DNA of 64,000 bases from Fremontodendron californicum (GCA_030761205.1 JAULJL010000034.1:3061501-3125500), one strand, 5' to 3'. Positions 1-12,362 are shown, counted from the first letter of the stretch. The notes: a model not told the origin generated them from the letters alone. Program-made: numbers and translations.

Positions 1-656
1 TTACTAACCCAAACCCGACCCAACCCAGCCCGACCCGGCTCGGCGGCGCGTGCGTGTGGTCCAGCCCAAGTTGTGTAGGTCCTCACCCTCCATAAAAACT
101 TGGGTGCCCTTTGGGGCCCAACCCATCATTACACTCTAGCTTATATAAACTATAAGCTAAAGTCATTCTTAGTCCTATGTGGGATTGACTACCACACATA
201 CCTTCAACCAACTTTCCTTCCTCTTCAAGTGGGTAAATAATGAGACTAATTTCTCATTCATTTGATATCATTTGTGTACGTAAATGTACACCGTGTATCT
301 TACTATGACAACTTACGTATTAGAATACGTATTTCGTATATACACACTTAATATATACTATGATAACTAACATGATGTTGTGAGTTCACTTACTAAAACA
401 AGCTTGTAGAGTGAGGGGGCAAGACTGTTCCCTTAGCAATAATATTTATGGGGAATGTACGTTGATGGCTTTGGCTATAGACATCGATCTCATGCATTGT
501 TCTAAAATACGGTCGTTATGCAATCTAACGGTTGCGCTATAATAAAAATTAAAATTTTTATATAGTATTTTATCCGTTACATAATGTTCGTGATATTATC
601 AATTTTTTAAAACATATCAAATTCACGTCCACGACAACCGCAACGCGTTACATAAC
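1..656. other. Intergenic, no gene seen
   Basis: No coding exon is supported here. The first 60 bases are rich in CCCGACCC-like words resembling the ends of the GGCCC-rich hAT MITE family that follows. The rest is AT-rich sequence with short CG-rich words such as acgacaaccgcaacgcg, which also appear on the far side of the MITE at about 945-1030. The MITE therefore appears to have landed inside an older repeat. Confidence 0.5.
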
Positions 657-664
657 GCCCGCGA

Positions 665-938
665 TAGACCTGTCCACGGGCCAGGTAGCTCGCTCGGCCC
701 GTATTGGGCCAGGCTTGGACAAGATATTTTGTAATTAGGGTCGGGCCGACCCGAATTACTATTTATTAAATAAAATTTTTTTATTTAAATTTAATTATAA
801 AATATATATTAATATAAAAATAATTTTTTTAATATTTTTAAATAGTGAAATGGGCTTATACAGGCCGGTCCGGGCTGGGCCCGAATGGGCTTGGACAAGA
901 AAAAAATTGGGCCATGGCTCGGCCCATGGACAGGTCTA
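665..938. mobile_element. hAT-type MITE, 274 bp
   Basis: The element starts TAGACCTGTCC and ends GGACAGGTCTA, an exact 11-bp terminal inverted repeat. It is flanked by GCCCGCGA (657-664) and GCCCGTGA (939-946), an 8-bp target-site duplication with one mismatch, which is the hAT signature. The interior is AT-rich with GGGCC-rich shoulders, and there is no coding capacity. A related 147-bp copy lies at 15551-15697. Confidence 0.85.
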
Positions 939-946
939 GCCCGTGA

Positions 947-1817
947 CAACCGCAAAGCTTTACATAACACCTACGACACCCGCAATCGCGATACACAACC
1001 ACATCCGTGATAAAATTCACGATCGCGATTTCAAACTATGATATCATGTAACTTCTACTCTGATAAAGAAAATGCATGCATGCACAGTATACGTGCATTG
1101 TCTTTATCAATACATTACAATTTACAGGTTCATTTGGAAGCAGTATATAGAGGGTTATTTGGTAGAGAGAGGAAGCATTGCAAACAAGTGAAACGAAATG
1201 TGTCGGGAGACGGCGGAGAGGAAGATTGGAGCAGACCCTGAAGCACTGAGCGCAGCGACAAGTGGTGGTAAGTAAGGTGGAGAGATGGTGGAATAAGGCT
1301 GAGTATGACTGAGAACAAGGCTGATGGGAGAACTAGAGAAGAGAGAATTGCAAAAAGAACTTTAAAGAGAAAGATTGCTCAAATGAGTTGTGAGAATCCT
1401 TACTTATAGTTGTCAAGAATAGGAGTTACATAACTAGGCATTGAATATGAATAATGGTAGAAACTGTAGGTACTAAGGCATTAATGTTTTGTTTGTTAGG
1501 AGTTTAGATTGTTATTGGTAATAGTGAATAGTGAACAATAGTCCATTATTTGTTTTTGGAAAGAGAGGGAGAGTACTCATACTTCAGGGAAAGGTTAAAA
1601 GGAGACCTTTTAACTATCTGCATGTCTAATCCACCAAGTCAGGCTCTTCAGAACATCCCAATAGTGGAATTAACCCAAGAACCCTGCCATGTTCTAGGGT
1701 TATTTCCACTTCATATGCTTCAGTGAAGTAGTATCAGATAGAACGTCTTCTGTAGAATACTTCTCGGTAGAGGCCTCTTTCCTTGAGAGTGTTGTTCTGT
1801 GAATGACTTGTTCCATG
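947..1817. other. Intergenic, no gene seen
   Basis: Short open frames occur here on both strands, but none has family resemblance or splice support. I see no RNA gene. The region runs into the 16-bp tandem repeat. Confidence 0.4.
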
Positions 1818-2131
1818 AAAGTGTTGTTTCCGAACATAAGTTGTTCTGAACAGGAGATGTTCCGATCATGAGCGATTCCGAACGGAAGCTGTTCTGAACA
1901 TGGGTTGTTTTGAATAAGAGTTGTTCCACACAAGAGCTGTTCTAAACAGAAGCTGTTCGGAATAGAAGTTGTTTCGAACCAGAGCTGTTCTGAACAAAAA
2001 CTGTTCCGAACAGGAGTTGTTTCGAACAAGAGCTATTCTGAACAGAAGATGTTCCCAACAGGAGTTGTTCCAAATAAGAATTGTTCCGAACAAAAGCTAT
2101 TCCGAACAGGAGTTGTTCTGAACAAGAACTA
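1818..2131. repeat. 16-bp minisatellite, about 20 degenerate copies
   Basis: The unit is close to GTTCYGAACARGAGYT, repeated head to tail with a 16-bp period and 1-4 changes per copy. The repeat creates long open frames on both strands with Ser/Glu/Gln/Phe-rich peptides. Because 16 is not a multiple of three, each frame cycles through the same three peptides, so these frames are repeat artefacts and not genes. The unit is partly self-complementary (GAACAnnnGTTC-like), which could favour hairpins and explain the expansion. Confidence 0.85.
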
Positions 2132-5100
2132 TTTTAGTGAAAGAACTTTCAGTGAAGCAATCTTCAGTGAAACGACCTTACTACTTGCTCTAGAATACAT
2201 TTGTTATTGTACAGAAAAATATAATTTTTTTTAAAACAACTTAATTAATTTTAAAAAAAATAATATATTAATATCCAAAATTAAATATCTACATAATACT
2301 AGAAACTTCTTTTGGGAATAAGTGGGGTGGGATCCGCACTGAGTTAATTAGTAATATCAAGGCTTCGATCGTACAATTATTAGTTTCCTCATTTGACATT
2401 TGCTTAGCCATTCTCCCTTTCTTATCTTATCTGTTGAACCCAAAAATTAAGGGACAGAAAGGGGAAGATCTAATGCAAAAAGCAAACACATGACATGACA
2501 TTGTGTGTTAACCTATCAACGAAATTTGCAGTAAATGCAAGACCCGGACCCATACAGCCAACAAAACTCACAAACCAAATAACCAAATTTGATTTCAAAC
2601 CACCACCCTAGCCCCGCAAGCTCGGCTCACAAAGTTTTTAAACCAACCCCCCCCCCCCCCTTTTTTTATTTTTTATCAAGCAACCGCACAAACAAAGTTT
2701 ATATTATCGAATCTAGGTTCGGATGGTAACAAAATTATTTGTTTAAGGTTATACCCAGTTTATCAGATTTGAAAACTTATTTTATTATTTAAAATATATA
2801 AAAATTATTTTTATATTAATATTTATATATTTTTTGTAATTATTTTTATTTAATAAATAATAATTCAAATCAAATCGAACTTGTTTGAATTTAAAATATT
2901 ATATCCAAATTTGATCCGAATAAATATGTGATCTATTTATGATCAAAGATTTAAAATGTGATCGCGTTCATCGTGATTGCAACGTAACGGATGTTATCTT
3001 TGTTATTACAATCTTTATTGTCGTGAATTTTTATCATTTACAAAACTTAATGTAAAAAATAACAATTATAATCATAATTTTTTTTAAATAATTGTAAAAT
3101 ATTTTATAACATTCTATAATTTTTTATTTATAAAATAAAATTATTAACAAATTATAAATTAAATTTATATACATGTAATTTATAAATATGAGTTTAATAA
3201 TTATAAATTATAAATTATTTTTATTTTAATTACGATAAATATCAATAATAAAAAAAAATCAAAATTATAAAAAAACGATAATACACAACTTGCAAAGCAA
3301 TGTTCATGTGGGACTCTCAAAATGGTGGAAATGAAACCAGCACCAAGACCAAGTCCTCCACAAAGATATGGAAAGAGAGGGAAAAAAATTGCTGAATGAC
3401 CCGTCCCTTAAGGTCTTGTCTGTCATCACGTTTAATTAACATGATAAAAAGGATAAATAATATAAAAAAATATGTATTTTATAAAATTTAAAATAAAATA
3501 ATTTTTTAATAAAATAAATATTATATTAAAATAAAATAAAATAAATTTTAATTTATAAATAATTTTAAAAAAATCAAACGAAATAAAAATACAGGTCAAA
3601 TAAAACGGATCGTGGAGCATTACTCAAAAGAAAAAGGATGGTGATGGTAATAGTGATGATGACGGTGAACCAAAATATCTGACCAAAAGAAAAAAGCAAC
3701 ATAGAAGTGGGCCCCACTCTTAAATATCTGCTCCAAATCATGTGGCTTTGTTGCTGGCCACACTTAGCACTTTGGAATTCATCTACACCATACATCTCAG
3801 TTTCTAAGCTTCTTATTCTGCCACGTGTCCTTCAGCGAAAACAGCCCTCTCTCCAGCTGTCCTTTTCACCTTATGACCGACCCTTCCCTCCACTAGGATT
3901 AGTTTTGGTGCGCCAAATTCCTATGTCTCCTGCTCCTGGACTACGGTAACCACTTTTCCAAATCAAATTATGTTCCTCTATATCCTATGAAATAATATAC
4001 TTTTTTTTTAAATAAAATTATAATAATAAAAAAATGATTTTAAGTTGCACAATATATTATATATACATATATATATATATTATATTAATAAAAAATATTT
4101 ATTATAAAAAACTGAAAAATTTAAAATAATAATGAAATGATCATTAAAAACAATAAATCATTTTATTTGAATAATATAATTATAATTAACATTAATTTTT
4201 AATATCATCATTACTGTTTTCATAAAAATCATAAAAAATATTTTAATTTTAATAACAAATTTTCACCTATGAAACATTAATTTTTTATAAAAAAATAAAT
4301 AATTAAAATATTTTATTGTTTTTTTCATTATTTCAAATTATTATAAAATTAAAAAAATTTGTAATATTAAAATTTTTAAAAATAGTTTTAATTATCTTTT
4401 ATTATAAAGAGTATTTATTTTTAATCTATAATATATATAAAAAAACAAATGTGAAAAATCTTTTGAACTGACGAAAATATCCATTGTTGTTCATTATATT
4501 ATTAATTTATCATTTTAAATATTTTTAATTACTAATAAGATTTATCTAATTTATAAGAATGAAATTTAGTTTTATTAAAATATTTTCGTTAAATGGGTTA
4601 ATTTGATAATAAATAAAAAAAATAAGATTTATATGAAACTGCTTTATCTTAAAAGTTTAATTTTTTCATTAACCTTAAAAAGTAAATCAATTATTAAAAT
4701 TTACATTAAATTTTTTATATTCATAATTAATTTTGCATTGATATTAAAAATAATAAATTTTATAATAATTTGATATAATTTTCATTTAAAACAAATTTTA
4801 CTAAATTTTAGTTAATATACTTAGTTTTATTTTTTAAATAATATATAACTATATATTTCAAAATTAGATAAAATAACGAGAATTCACATGCAAATGCATG
4901 TGATAACAAATACTAGTTTTTTTAAATTTATTGATCAAAATGCTTCTATGTGATAAATTTTGAAGTTGAAATAGAATTATTTTCATAAAGACATGCATAA
5001 TAATATAATAAAATATAAATCCAACAACTATCATACAATAACTCATAATTTATAACATAATTTTTTTTTTTTTATCATTTAACCATCATAATATTTTTCT

Positions 5101-5896
5101 TTTGATTCAATACCTATAATTTAAAAAAAAAAAAATTCACTTACATCAACCAATCTCATATTATTGTTCAGTATTTTAATTTTTACAGATAATTTATCAA
5201 TACAATAATTTTTAATTCAATAATATAAAAACTAAAAAATTAATATAATATTTTTTTTAATTAAAGAATAAATTATTATACGACACGCGATACAAAATTA
5301 AAAGTTATTTGAATAGTGCCAATTAGATCTGACAATTTCATACACGAACACGACACATGAAAAATAACTAAAATATAATACAACAAAAAAAAATAACATG
5401 AACACAATACGAATATACGAATGTGTCAAAAATCTATATAAAACGAATTATTAACATATCAAAATTTATATAAATATGTAATATCTTGAATACGATTATA
5501 GCACAAACACGACACAAATACGAATCTTTCTCTCTCTTTTTTCCTCTTTCCTTTTTTTTCCTTCTTTCTTTTCATCTTTTTCTCTTTTTTTCTTTTTTCA
5601 TAAAAAAAAAAAAAAAATTACAATCACTTGCCACACATCACATAGGTGGTAGTACTAAGTAGTACTTAATATTGTCTATATAATAAATGTTTCTACCAAG
5701 AGTACAAAGTAGTACTTAGTATTGTCTATATAATCAAGTTTTCTATTAAATGTTAGCCTAATTGGTAAGATAATATATATTTTTTTTCAATTAGGGCTAA
5801 TTTTTATAAAAAAATATTTTGAGAATAAAATCTTGAATTTATCATATCCATATTGAAGAGAATCCACACTTAAAATGGTCCGCAAAATGAGATTAA
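2132..5896. other. AT-rich intergenic block
   Basis: No supported gene. A C14 homopolymer followed by a T-run lies at about 2647-2667. 3300-3960 is less AT-rich and has promoter-like words (CCACGTGTCC near 3823, AAAATATCT near 3672), but no exon with family resemblance follows. 3960-5520 is extremely AT-rich. A short direct repeat containing taatattgtctatataat-like words lies at about 5645-5745. Confidence 0.45.
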
Positions 5897-6287
5897 GACC
5901 TCGTTTAGCATTGCTTCTGGCACAACTTTTGAGGTCAAAAACTGCTTTTCACCGTAAACGCAATGCTAAACAGATAAAAAAATTTGGCTTCTGCTGTTGA
6001 AACCATGGTTTGAAAAGCCAAACCAAAAAGCCAAAAAATATAGCTTTTGGGCTTTAAAAGTTGGCTTTTGGATAAAATGACTTTATTATCCTCACATCTC
6101 TCCACTTTTATTATTTTAAACATATCTTGTTTTGACATTTCAATTTCCTACAACACTTTTTCACAACAATGCTAAACACTTAAAAGTTTTTAAACCACAT
6201 TTTTTCACCACACTTTATAAACACACTTTTTTTCACTCGAGCTTTTTTCAACCCAAGCTTTTTCCAACAGCAATGCTAAACTAGCCC
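5897..6287. mobile_element. PIF/Harbinger (Tourist-like) MITE, 391 bp
   Basis: The left end GACCTCGTTTAGCATTGCT pairs with the inverted right end GGGCTAGTTTAGCATTGCT (17 of 19 positions). The element is flanked by TAA on both sides (5894-5896 and 6288-6290), the 3-bp TSD typical of PIF/Harbinger. There is no coding capacity. The overlapping minus-strand open frame is incidental. Confidence 0.75.
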
Positions 6288-6780
6288 TAAGTACAAATAA
6301 AACTTGAAGAGACCCTTAACTGTCTTAAAAACAATATAATCAATTTTTATGTACTTATATAGTACTAGTAATTTTAATTCGGGAAATAAAAGAAGACTTA
6401 TTGTAAAATTTGACAAAAGACTATAAACAAGTTGAGCTTGAACGAACGTGGCTTTGTTTATAATCATTCGTTTAATTTTAAAATTAATTGTTTGTGATTA
6501 GTTCGTGTTCGTTAAAATTTTTGTGTGGTGTTCGAGCTCAATTTATTTAAAAGAGATATAATTGATCTCAGTTTGAGTTGATTTGTTTAAGTTAAATAAA
6601 TTTATTCGTGAATGTTAAATGAACATATTTATAAATATATAGTTGAGTTTGAGCTGATTCATTTAAGTTAAATAAATTTATTCGTGAATGTTAAATGAAC
6701 ATGTTTATAGATATATATAATCAATCATATTTGTGAATAATTAAAAACATGTTTATGAATAATAAATAAATCATATCCAA
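6288..6780. other. Older repeat split by the MULE
   Basis: This stretch contains a direct repeat of about 75 bp (about 6570-6640 and 6648-6718) sharing taaataaatttattcgtgaa. Words with the same flavour (cgactcgtttattaaatgaa) reappear beyond the MULE at about 12560. The autonomous MULE probably inserted into this older repeat. No gene seen. Confidence 0.4.
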
Positions 6781-6789
6781 ACAAACAAG

Positions 6790-7535
6790 GGGTTTTTTAT
6801 ACGAATATAGCCACAAAAAAAATTAAACCCGAAAGTACCTATGCTTTTAGATTATTTCCCAAAATACGCTCGTTTTAAAATTAGCTGGGAAATCGCCACC
6901 CCCCATGGCGATTTCCCAGCATCAAAATATTGATTTTGGCTAAAAATTCCAAGGGAAATCGCCATGGGGGGTGGCGATTTCCCTTGGTATTTTTTTCAAA
7001 ATTTGATAAAAATACCAAGGGAAATCGCCACCCCCCATGGCGATTTCCCTTGGTATTTTTAACCAAATTTGTAAAAAGAATGAAGGGAAATCGCCATGGG
7101 GGGTGGCGATTTCCCTTCATGTAATTTTTTTTTTTTAATTAATCAACAAATTTTAATTTTTTTTTAATTTGTAAATTTTATTTTTTAAATTTAAAAATTA
7201 TAAATTAAATTAAGTTTCTTATTAAATTTAAATATGGAAAATTTTATTTCTTATAAAAATTAAAAAAACAAAATAATATTTCTTCTTAAATTTGTATATC
7301 AAAAATTATATTTGTAAGTTTTGTTTAAATTTTAAAATTTTAAAATTTTGTAAGTTTTGTTTTTTAATTTTAAAATTTATAAATTAAATTAAAATAATTT
7401 TTTTATAATTAAAAAAAAAAAATTCGTAAGGTAAATTTTATTATTTAAAATTTATGAACAAATTTTTTTAAATTTTGTTAATTGATTTGTATTAGATAAA
7501 AACAAAAAACAAACAAAAAAACTTGCATTACATTT
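6790..7535. repeat. MULE left terminal inverted repeat
   Basis: This arm is the inverted counterpart of 11690-12362; both can be followed from the extreme ends to the shared acttgcattacatttt word. At about 6888-7120 it contains four palindromic modules of the form GGGAAATCGCCA...TGGCGATTTCCC with a CCCCCC or GGGGGG core. Each module reads almost the same on both strands. This produces mirror-image open frames (peptide motif GNRHGGWRFP and its PPW variant) that are not genes. Confidence 0.9.
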
Positions 7536-7578
7536 TCATAAGCAAACAAGTGAAATTCTGGAAAGCAGAAAAAAAAAA

Positions 7579-8632
7579 TTTCAGCTATATTTCAGTCCAT
7601 CAAATGCTGCAGAAAATATTGGAACTTGATTTTTTCTGCAATGGATAAAACTGATGATATAGGTTTTTAAACAGGTTTCAGCTATTTTCCAGTCCATCAA
7701 ATGCTGGAGAAAATATTGGAACTTGATTTTTTCTGCAATGGATAAGACTGATGATATAGGTTTTTAGACAGGTTTCAGCTATTTTCCAGTCCATCAAATG
7801 CTGGAGAAAATATTGGAACTTGATTTTTTCTGCAATAGATAAGACTGGTGATATAGGTTTTTAGACAGGTTTCAGCTATTTTCCAGTCCATCAAATGCTG
7901 CAGTAAATATTGGAACTTGATTTTTTCTGCAATGGATAAGACTGATGATATAGGTTTTTAGACAGGTTTCAGCTATTTTCCAGTCCATCAAATGCTGGAG
8001 AAAATATTGGAACTTGATTTTTTCTGCAATGGATAAGACTGATGATATAGGTTTTTAGACAGGTTTCAGCTATTTTCCAGTCCATCAAATGCTGGAGAAA
8101 ATATTGGAACTTGATTTTTTCTGCAATGGATAAGACTGATGATATAGGTTTTTAGACAGGTTTCAGCTATTTTCCAGTCCATCAAATGCTGGAGAAAATA
8201 TTGGAACTTGATTTTTTCTGCAATGGATAAGACTGATGATATAGGTTTTTAGACAGGTTTCAGCTATTTTCAAGTCCATCAAATGCTGGAGAAAATATTG
8301 GAACTTGATTTTTTCTGCAATGGATAAGACTGATGATATAGGTTTTTAGACAGGTTTCAGCTATTTTCCAGTCCATCAAATGCTGGAGAAAATATTGGAA
8401 CTTGATTTTTTCTGCAATGGATAAGACTGATGATATAGGTTTTTAGACAGGTTTCAGCTATTTTCCAGTCCATCAAATGCTGGAGAAAATATTGGAACTT
8501 GATTTTTTCTGCAATGGATAAGACTGATGATATAGGTTTTTAGACAGGTTTCAGCTATTTTCCAGTTCATCAAATGCTGGAGAAAATATTGGAACTTGAT
8601 TCTTTCTGCAATGGATGAGACAAATGATGGGA
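7579..8632. repeat. 97-bp tandem array, 10 full copies plus a partial
   Basis: The word caggtttca recurs at 7672, 7769, 7866, 7963, 8060, 8157, 8254, 8351, 8448 and 8545, an exact 97-bp period. Copies differ by only a few bases. The first is slightly divergent (ttcagctatatttcag) and the last decays after about 8600. The array lies inside the MULE between its left arm and the transposase start at 8907, i.e. in its presumed promoter and 5' leader. There are no variable spacers, so it is not a CRISPR-like array. Confidence 0.95.
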
Positions 8633-8906
8633 TTTATCAATGACATTTTGCATTGAATAAGTTATAACTTTTTCAGTCAAATAGTCAAATAGTCCTAGGC
8701 AGAATATCAGAATCAGATTCCATCCTATACAAAGGATGGGATTTGTCATCTGGTACAACATAATGAACCATTATAAATTCATAATACTTATGAAGGTTTA
8801 CAATACCCCCATACAACAGTTTTTCAATCAGATTTTTCCTGAGTGCTAAAACCTCCTCATTCTCATTCTCATCCTTCTATATTTCTTCTTTCTTTTGCTA
8901 CACAAC

Positions 8907-11640
8907 ATGAGCAATAGAGTGATCGTATTGGTCTACTATAATGGCCAAATTCATAATACTGACGAATGTGCTACCTTTGATTGTGAACGTCCAAAAAGTT
9001 TTCGTGTTGAAGACGACGTCACATTAGAGGAACTGAAGCTGCAAATTCATACAAAAATTAAAGCTGGAACTAGAAAAAGAGTTTCAGAGGTTAAGTACAG
9101 GCATCCTCTTTCTATTGGTGAAGGATGTGTCCGATATAGAACATTTCCACTTGAAGATGATGATGATGTCAGATGCATGTTTTATGCTCATGAGACATTT
9201 GCAAATGTTGGTGTCCTTGAGTTATATGCTGACATAGATGATGTTGACGATGATTGCGGCCCTTCAAATGTTCGCACAACAGAAAACTTTCTCATAGAAG
9301 ATTATGATTCTGGGTCGTTCTATGTTCACACTACATACGACGTTCCCACAGAAGAAGTCGTGCCCTTATCTCAAGCTACAACTTTTCAGACTTCATTAGT
9401 CTCACAAACCCTAATTCCTACTACCCTCGAAGATGAGCCAGCTGGTGTTGATCCTGTTCGTCCACGTGGAGTCCATGGTGAAGATGTTGGTGAATTTAGT
9501 GAGCAAGAAGAGGATGCTGAATTCGCAAGTGATGACAATACTGATTCTGACCCAGACGTCGTCCCTGCTGAGATCAACACTCATGGAGATATCAACAGTC
9601 ATCGAGATATTTCCCCATATCAGGCTGCATCCCATATGCATACACTGGATCTGGAGGCAATGCATGTGCCGGAATTTCCAGAGTATGTTCATACATTAGC
9701 TACGCCTCTGACATTTGATCCATCTGCACTTGATCTGTGTGTTGGGTTACAATTCCCAACGAAAGAGGCTGTGCTTTCAGCTATCAAGCACTATAACATC
9801 AAAAACTCTGTAGATTACAGAGTAATTGAATCTGAGCCGACGAAATATTATGCCAAGTGCTTAATGTATGGGAATGGGTGTAATTGGAGAATAAGGGCAA
9901 CTTTTATGAAGAAGAAACTTCTATGGGAGATTAGAAAATATGAAGGGCCTCATACTTGCACATCGGCGAGGATTTCACAAGATCATTGCAAGTTAGATTG
10001 TAACATGATCTGCTCATGCATTTTGTCATTGGTCCAAGCAAATCCGGAGATTTCCGTTTCAGTTTTGATCGCTGAGATGCGAATCCGGTATGGATACATC
10101 ACCTCCTACAAGAAAACATGGCAAGCAAAGCAAAAGGCAATTGTTCGAGTATTTGGCGATTGGGAAAGATCGTACAATGAGCTACCTAAATGGTTAGGTG
10201 CAATGCAACATTTCGTGCCTGGTACAATTGTGGAATTGCAAACGATACCTGCATATCACGGTGATCGATTGGTCCAAGGTAAGAGAATATTCCATCGACT
10301 ATTTTGGACATTTAAGTCGTGCATTGAAGGGTATCCGTATTGTAAACCAATTGTGCAAATAGACGGTACTTTCTTATATGGAAAATACAAAGGCACATTA
10401 TTGTTAGCTATTGCACAAGATGGCAACCGAAACATACTGCCAATTGCCTTTGCCATTGTGGAGGGTGAGACAACAGAGGCTTGGTCATTCTTTCTCAGTA
10501 ACTTGCGCAGACACGTGACAAAACAGCCTGGCATTTGCTTGCTGTCTGATCGACATGAAGCCATCAAAGCTGCGATTAGACGCAATGGTGGATGGAATCC
10601 TCCACATGCATATTCAGTGTACTGCATTCGACACATTGCAGCGAACTTTATGAAAAAGTTTAACAATAAGGAATTGCGTCGACAAATTGTTAACATGGGT
10701 ATGGAATCAAATCATAGTTATTTTATCTCTTATATTTCGTTTAGCATATAAAATAATATTGAAATTCAAAAGTTTTTTGTTTTTAAATTTATTAGGATAC
10801 GAGTTGAGGCGACCGAATTTTCATTTCATGTATGACAATTTTCGTGGAGAAAATGCAGAGGCGGCTAACTGGCTTGATAGGATCCCCAAGGAGAAGTGGG
10901 CGCAGTCATATGATCAAGGAAGGCGTTATGGCCATATGACAACCAACCTAGCTGAATCTATCAATTCGGTGTTGAAGGGAACGCGTCATCTTCCCATTAC
11001 TGCTTTAGTGCAATCAACATATTATAGGTTGGCTGCATTTTTTGTTAAGATGGGGAACAAACAAATTGCCATGATGGAGGGAGGGCACACATATTGTGAA
11101 ACAGTCACACAAGCTATGCAAGAAAATCGCAGGAAAGCTAACTCCCACATTGTTCGTAATTTTACGCGAGCAAATCAATCTTTTCTGGTTGAAGAGTTAG
11201 TTGCTCCACAAGAGGGTGTTTCTGCAATGAACTACAAAGTCAACCTCAGTGACATGTGGTGTGATTGTGGAAAGTTTCAAGCACAAAGGTTCCCTTGTTC
11301 ACATGTAGTTGCTGCCTGTGCACATGTCCATGTAGATTGCATGCAATATGTGGACAAAGTCTATAAACTGGAAAATATATTGAATGTTTATAGACATGAG
11401 TTCGAAGCTGTTGGAAATGAAGGTTACTGGCCTCAATATGATGGTCCAGAAGTGTGTCCCAATCAAGAAATGCGGAGAAATCCACATGGTCGGCCAAAAT
11501 CAAGTCGTATTCGTAATGAAATGGACCTCAGGGAGAAAGGCCAACCAAAACGTTGTGGATTATGCAGAAACGGAGGTCATAACCGTCGAAATTGTCCGCA
11601 ACGATTTGGCACATTGGGGGAGACTTCGCATCAACAATAA
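8907..11640 (+). CDS. MULE transposase (MuDR-type), 878 aa
   Basis: The enzyme should cut and paste this element by binding its terminal arms in the nucleus. Two exons, 8907-10698 and 10796-11640, join across a GT-AG intron with phase preserved. The first ATG in the open frame is 8907; the four in-frame codons before it start with TTG. Domains in order: an N-terminal PB1-like region; an acidic linker (about 180-230); a MuDR DNA-binding domain (about 290-360, FPTKEAVLSAI to GPHTC); the MULE catalytic domain with Asp486 in QIDGTFLYGKY and Asp548 in LLSDRHEA; a NLAESIN motif in exon 2; a SWIM zinc finger (CDCGKFQAQRFPCSH); and a C-terminal CCHC knuckle (CGLCRNGGHNRRNC). No stop or frameshift is seen. 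Length and domain order fit autonomous plant MULEs. Which Glu completes the DDE triad I infer only from position. Confidence 0.92.
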
Positions 11641-11689
11641 ATGAATTACATGTTTTTCTCAACTTATCATGTACTTTGGGTTATAAGGA

Positions 11690-12362
11690 AAAATGTAATG
11701 CAAGTTTTTTTTGTTTGTTTTTTGTTTTTATCTAATACAAATCAATTAACAAAATTTAAAAAAATTTGTTCATAAATTTTAAATAATAAAATTTACCTTA
11801 CGAATTTTTTTTTTAATTATAAAAAAATTATTTTAATTTAATTTATAAATTTTAAAATTAAAAAACAAAACTTACAAAATTTTAAAATTTAAACAAAACT
11901 TACAAATATAATTTTTGATATACAAATTTAAGAAGAAATATTATTTTGTTTTTTTAATTTTTATAAGAAATAAAATTTTCCATATTTAAATTTAATAAGA
12001 AACTTAATTTAATTTATAATTTTTAAATTTAAAAAATAAAATTTACAAATTAAAAAAAAAATTAAAATTTGTTGATTAATTAAAAAAAAAAATTTTACAT
12101 GAAGGGAAATCGCCACCTCCATGGCGATTTCCCTTCATTCTTTTTACAAATTTGGTTAAAAATACCAAGGGAAATCGCCACCCCCCATGGCGATTTCCCT
12201 TGGTATTTTTAGCCAAAATCAATATTTTGATGCTGGGAAATCGCCATGGGGGTGGCGATTTCCCAGCTAATTTTAAAACGAGCGTATTTTGGGAAATAAT
12301 CTAAAAGCATAGGTACTTTCGGGTTTAATTTTTTTTTTTGGCTATATTCGTATAAAAAACCC
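11690..12362. repeat. MULE right terminal inverted repeat
   Basis: Inverted copy of 6790-7535, about 70 bp shorter. It holds three hairpin modules (about 12100-12138, 12165-12205, 12232-12268) against four on the left, so one module has been lost or gained. The core of the outermost right module is also one C/G shorter than its partner on the left. The remainder matches the left arm closely, base for base. Confidence 0.9.

Larger units (their letters stand above)
6790..12362 (+). mobile_element. Autonomous Mutator-like element (MULE), 5573 bp
   Basis: The ends are GGGTTTTTTATACGAATATAGCC at 6790 and its reverse complement finishing at 12362. ACAAACAAG is present exactly on both sides (6781-6789 and 12363-12371), a perfect 9-bp TSD, the hallmark of Mutator superfamily insertion. 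The order inside is a left arm of about 745 bp with four hairpin modules, a 97-bp tandem array, a two-exon transposase gene without internal stops, and a right arm of about 673 bp with three hairpin modules. The identical TSD and intact reading frame suggest a recent, possibly still active insertion. Activity itself is inference. Confidence 0.93.

Noticed and set aside
1700..2234. Several minus- and plus-strand open frames rich in Ser, Asn, Glu and Phe
   Set aside because: They follow the 16-bp minisatellite in every frame; there is no start context or homology.
3707..3949. 80-codon open frame downstream of promoter-like words
   Set aside because: No recognisable motif, no splice partners and the composition is not convincing. 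Left as intergenic.
6881..7124. Overlapping open frames on both strands with GNRHGGWRFP repeats
   Set aside because: They are translations of the palindromic hairpin modules in the MULE arm. Both strands give the same peptide, and the second arm carries the same sequence.
7579..8632. CRISPR-like periodic array
   Set aside because: Units are contiguous with a 97-bp period and no unique spacers, in a plant nuclear transposon.
8895..8906. Transposase start at 8895
   Set aside because: Position 8895 is a TTG. The first in-frame ATG is 8907, and plant nuclear genes rarely start at TTG.
9386..9699. Open frames overlapping the transposase on both strands
   Set aside because: Shadow frames of the transposase coding region.
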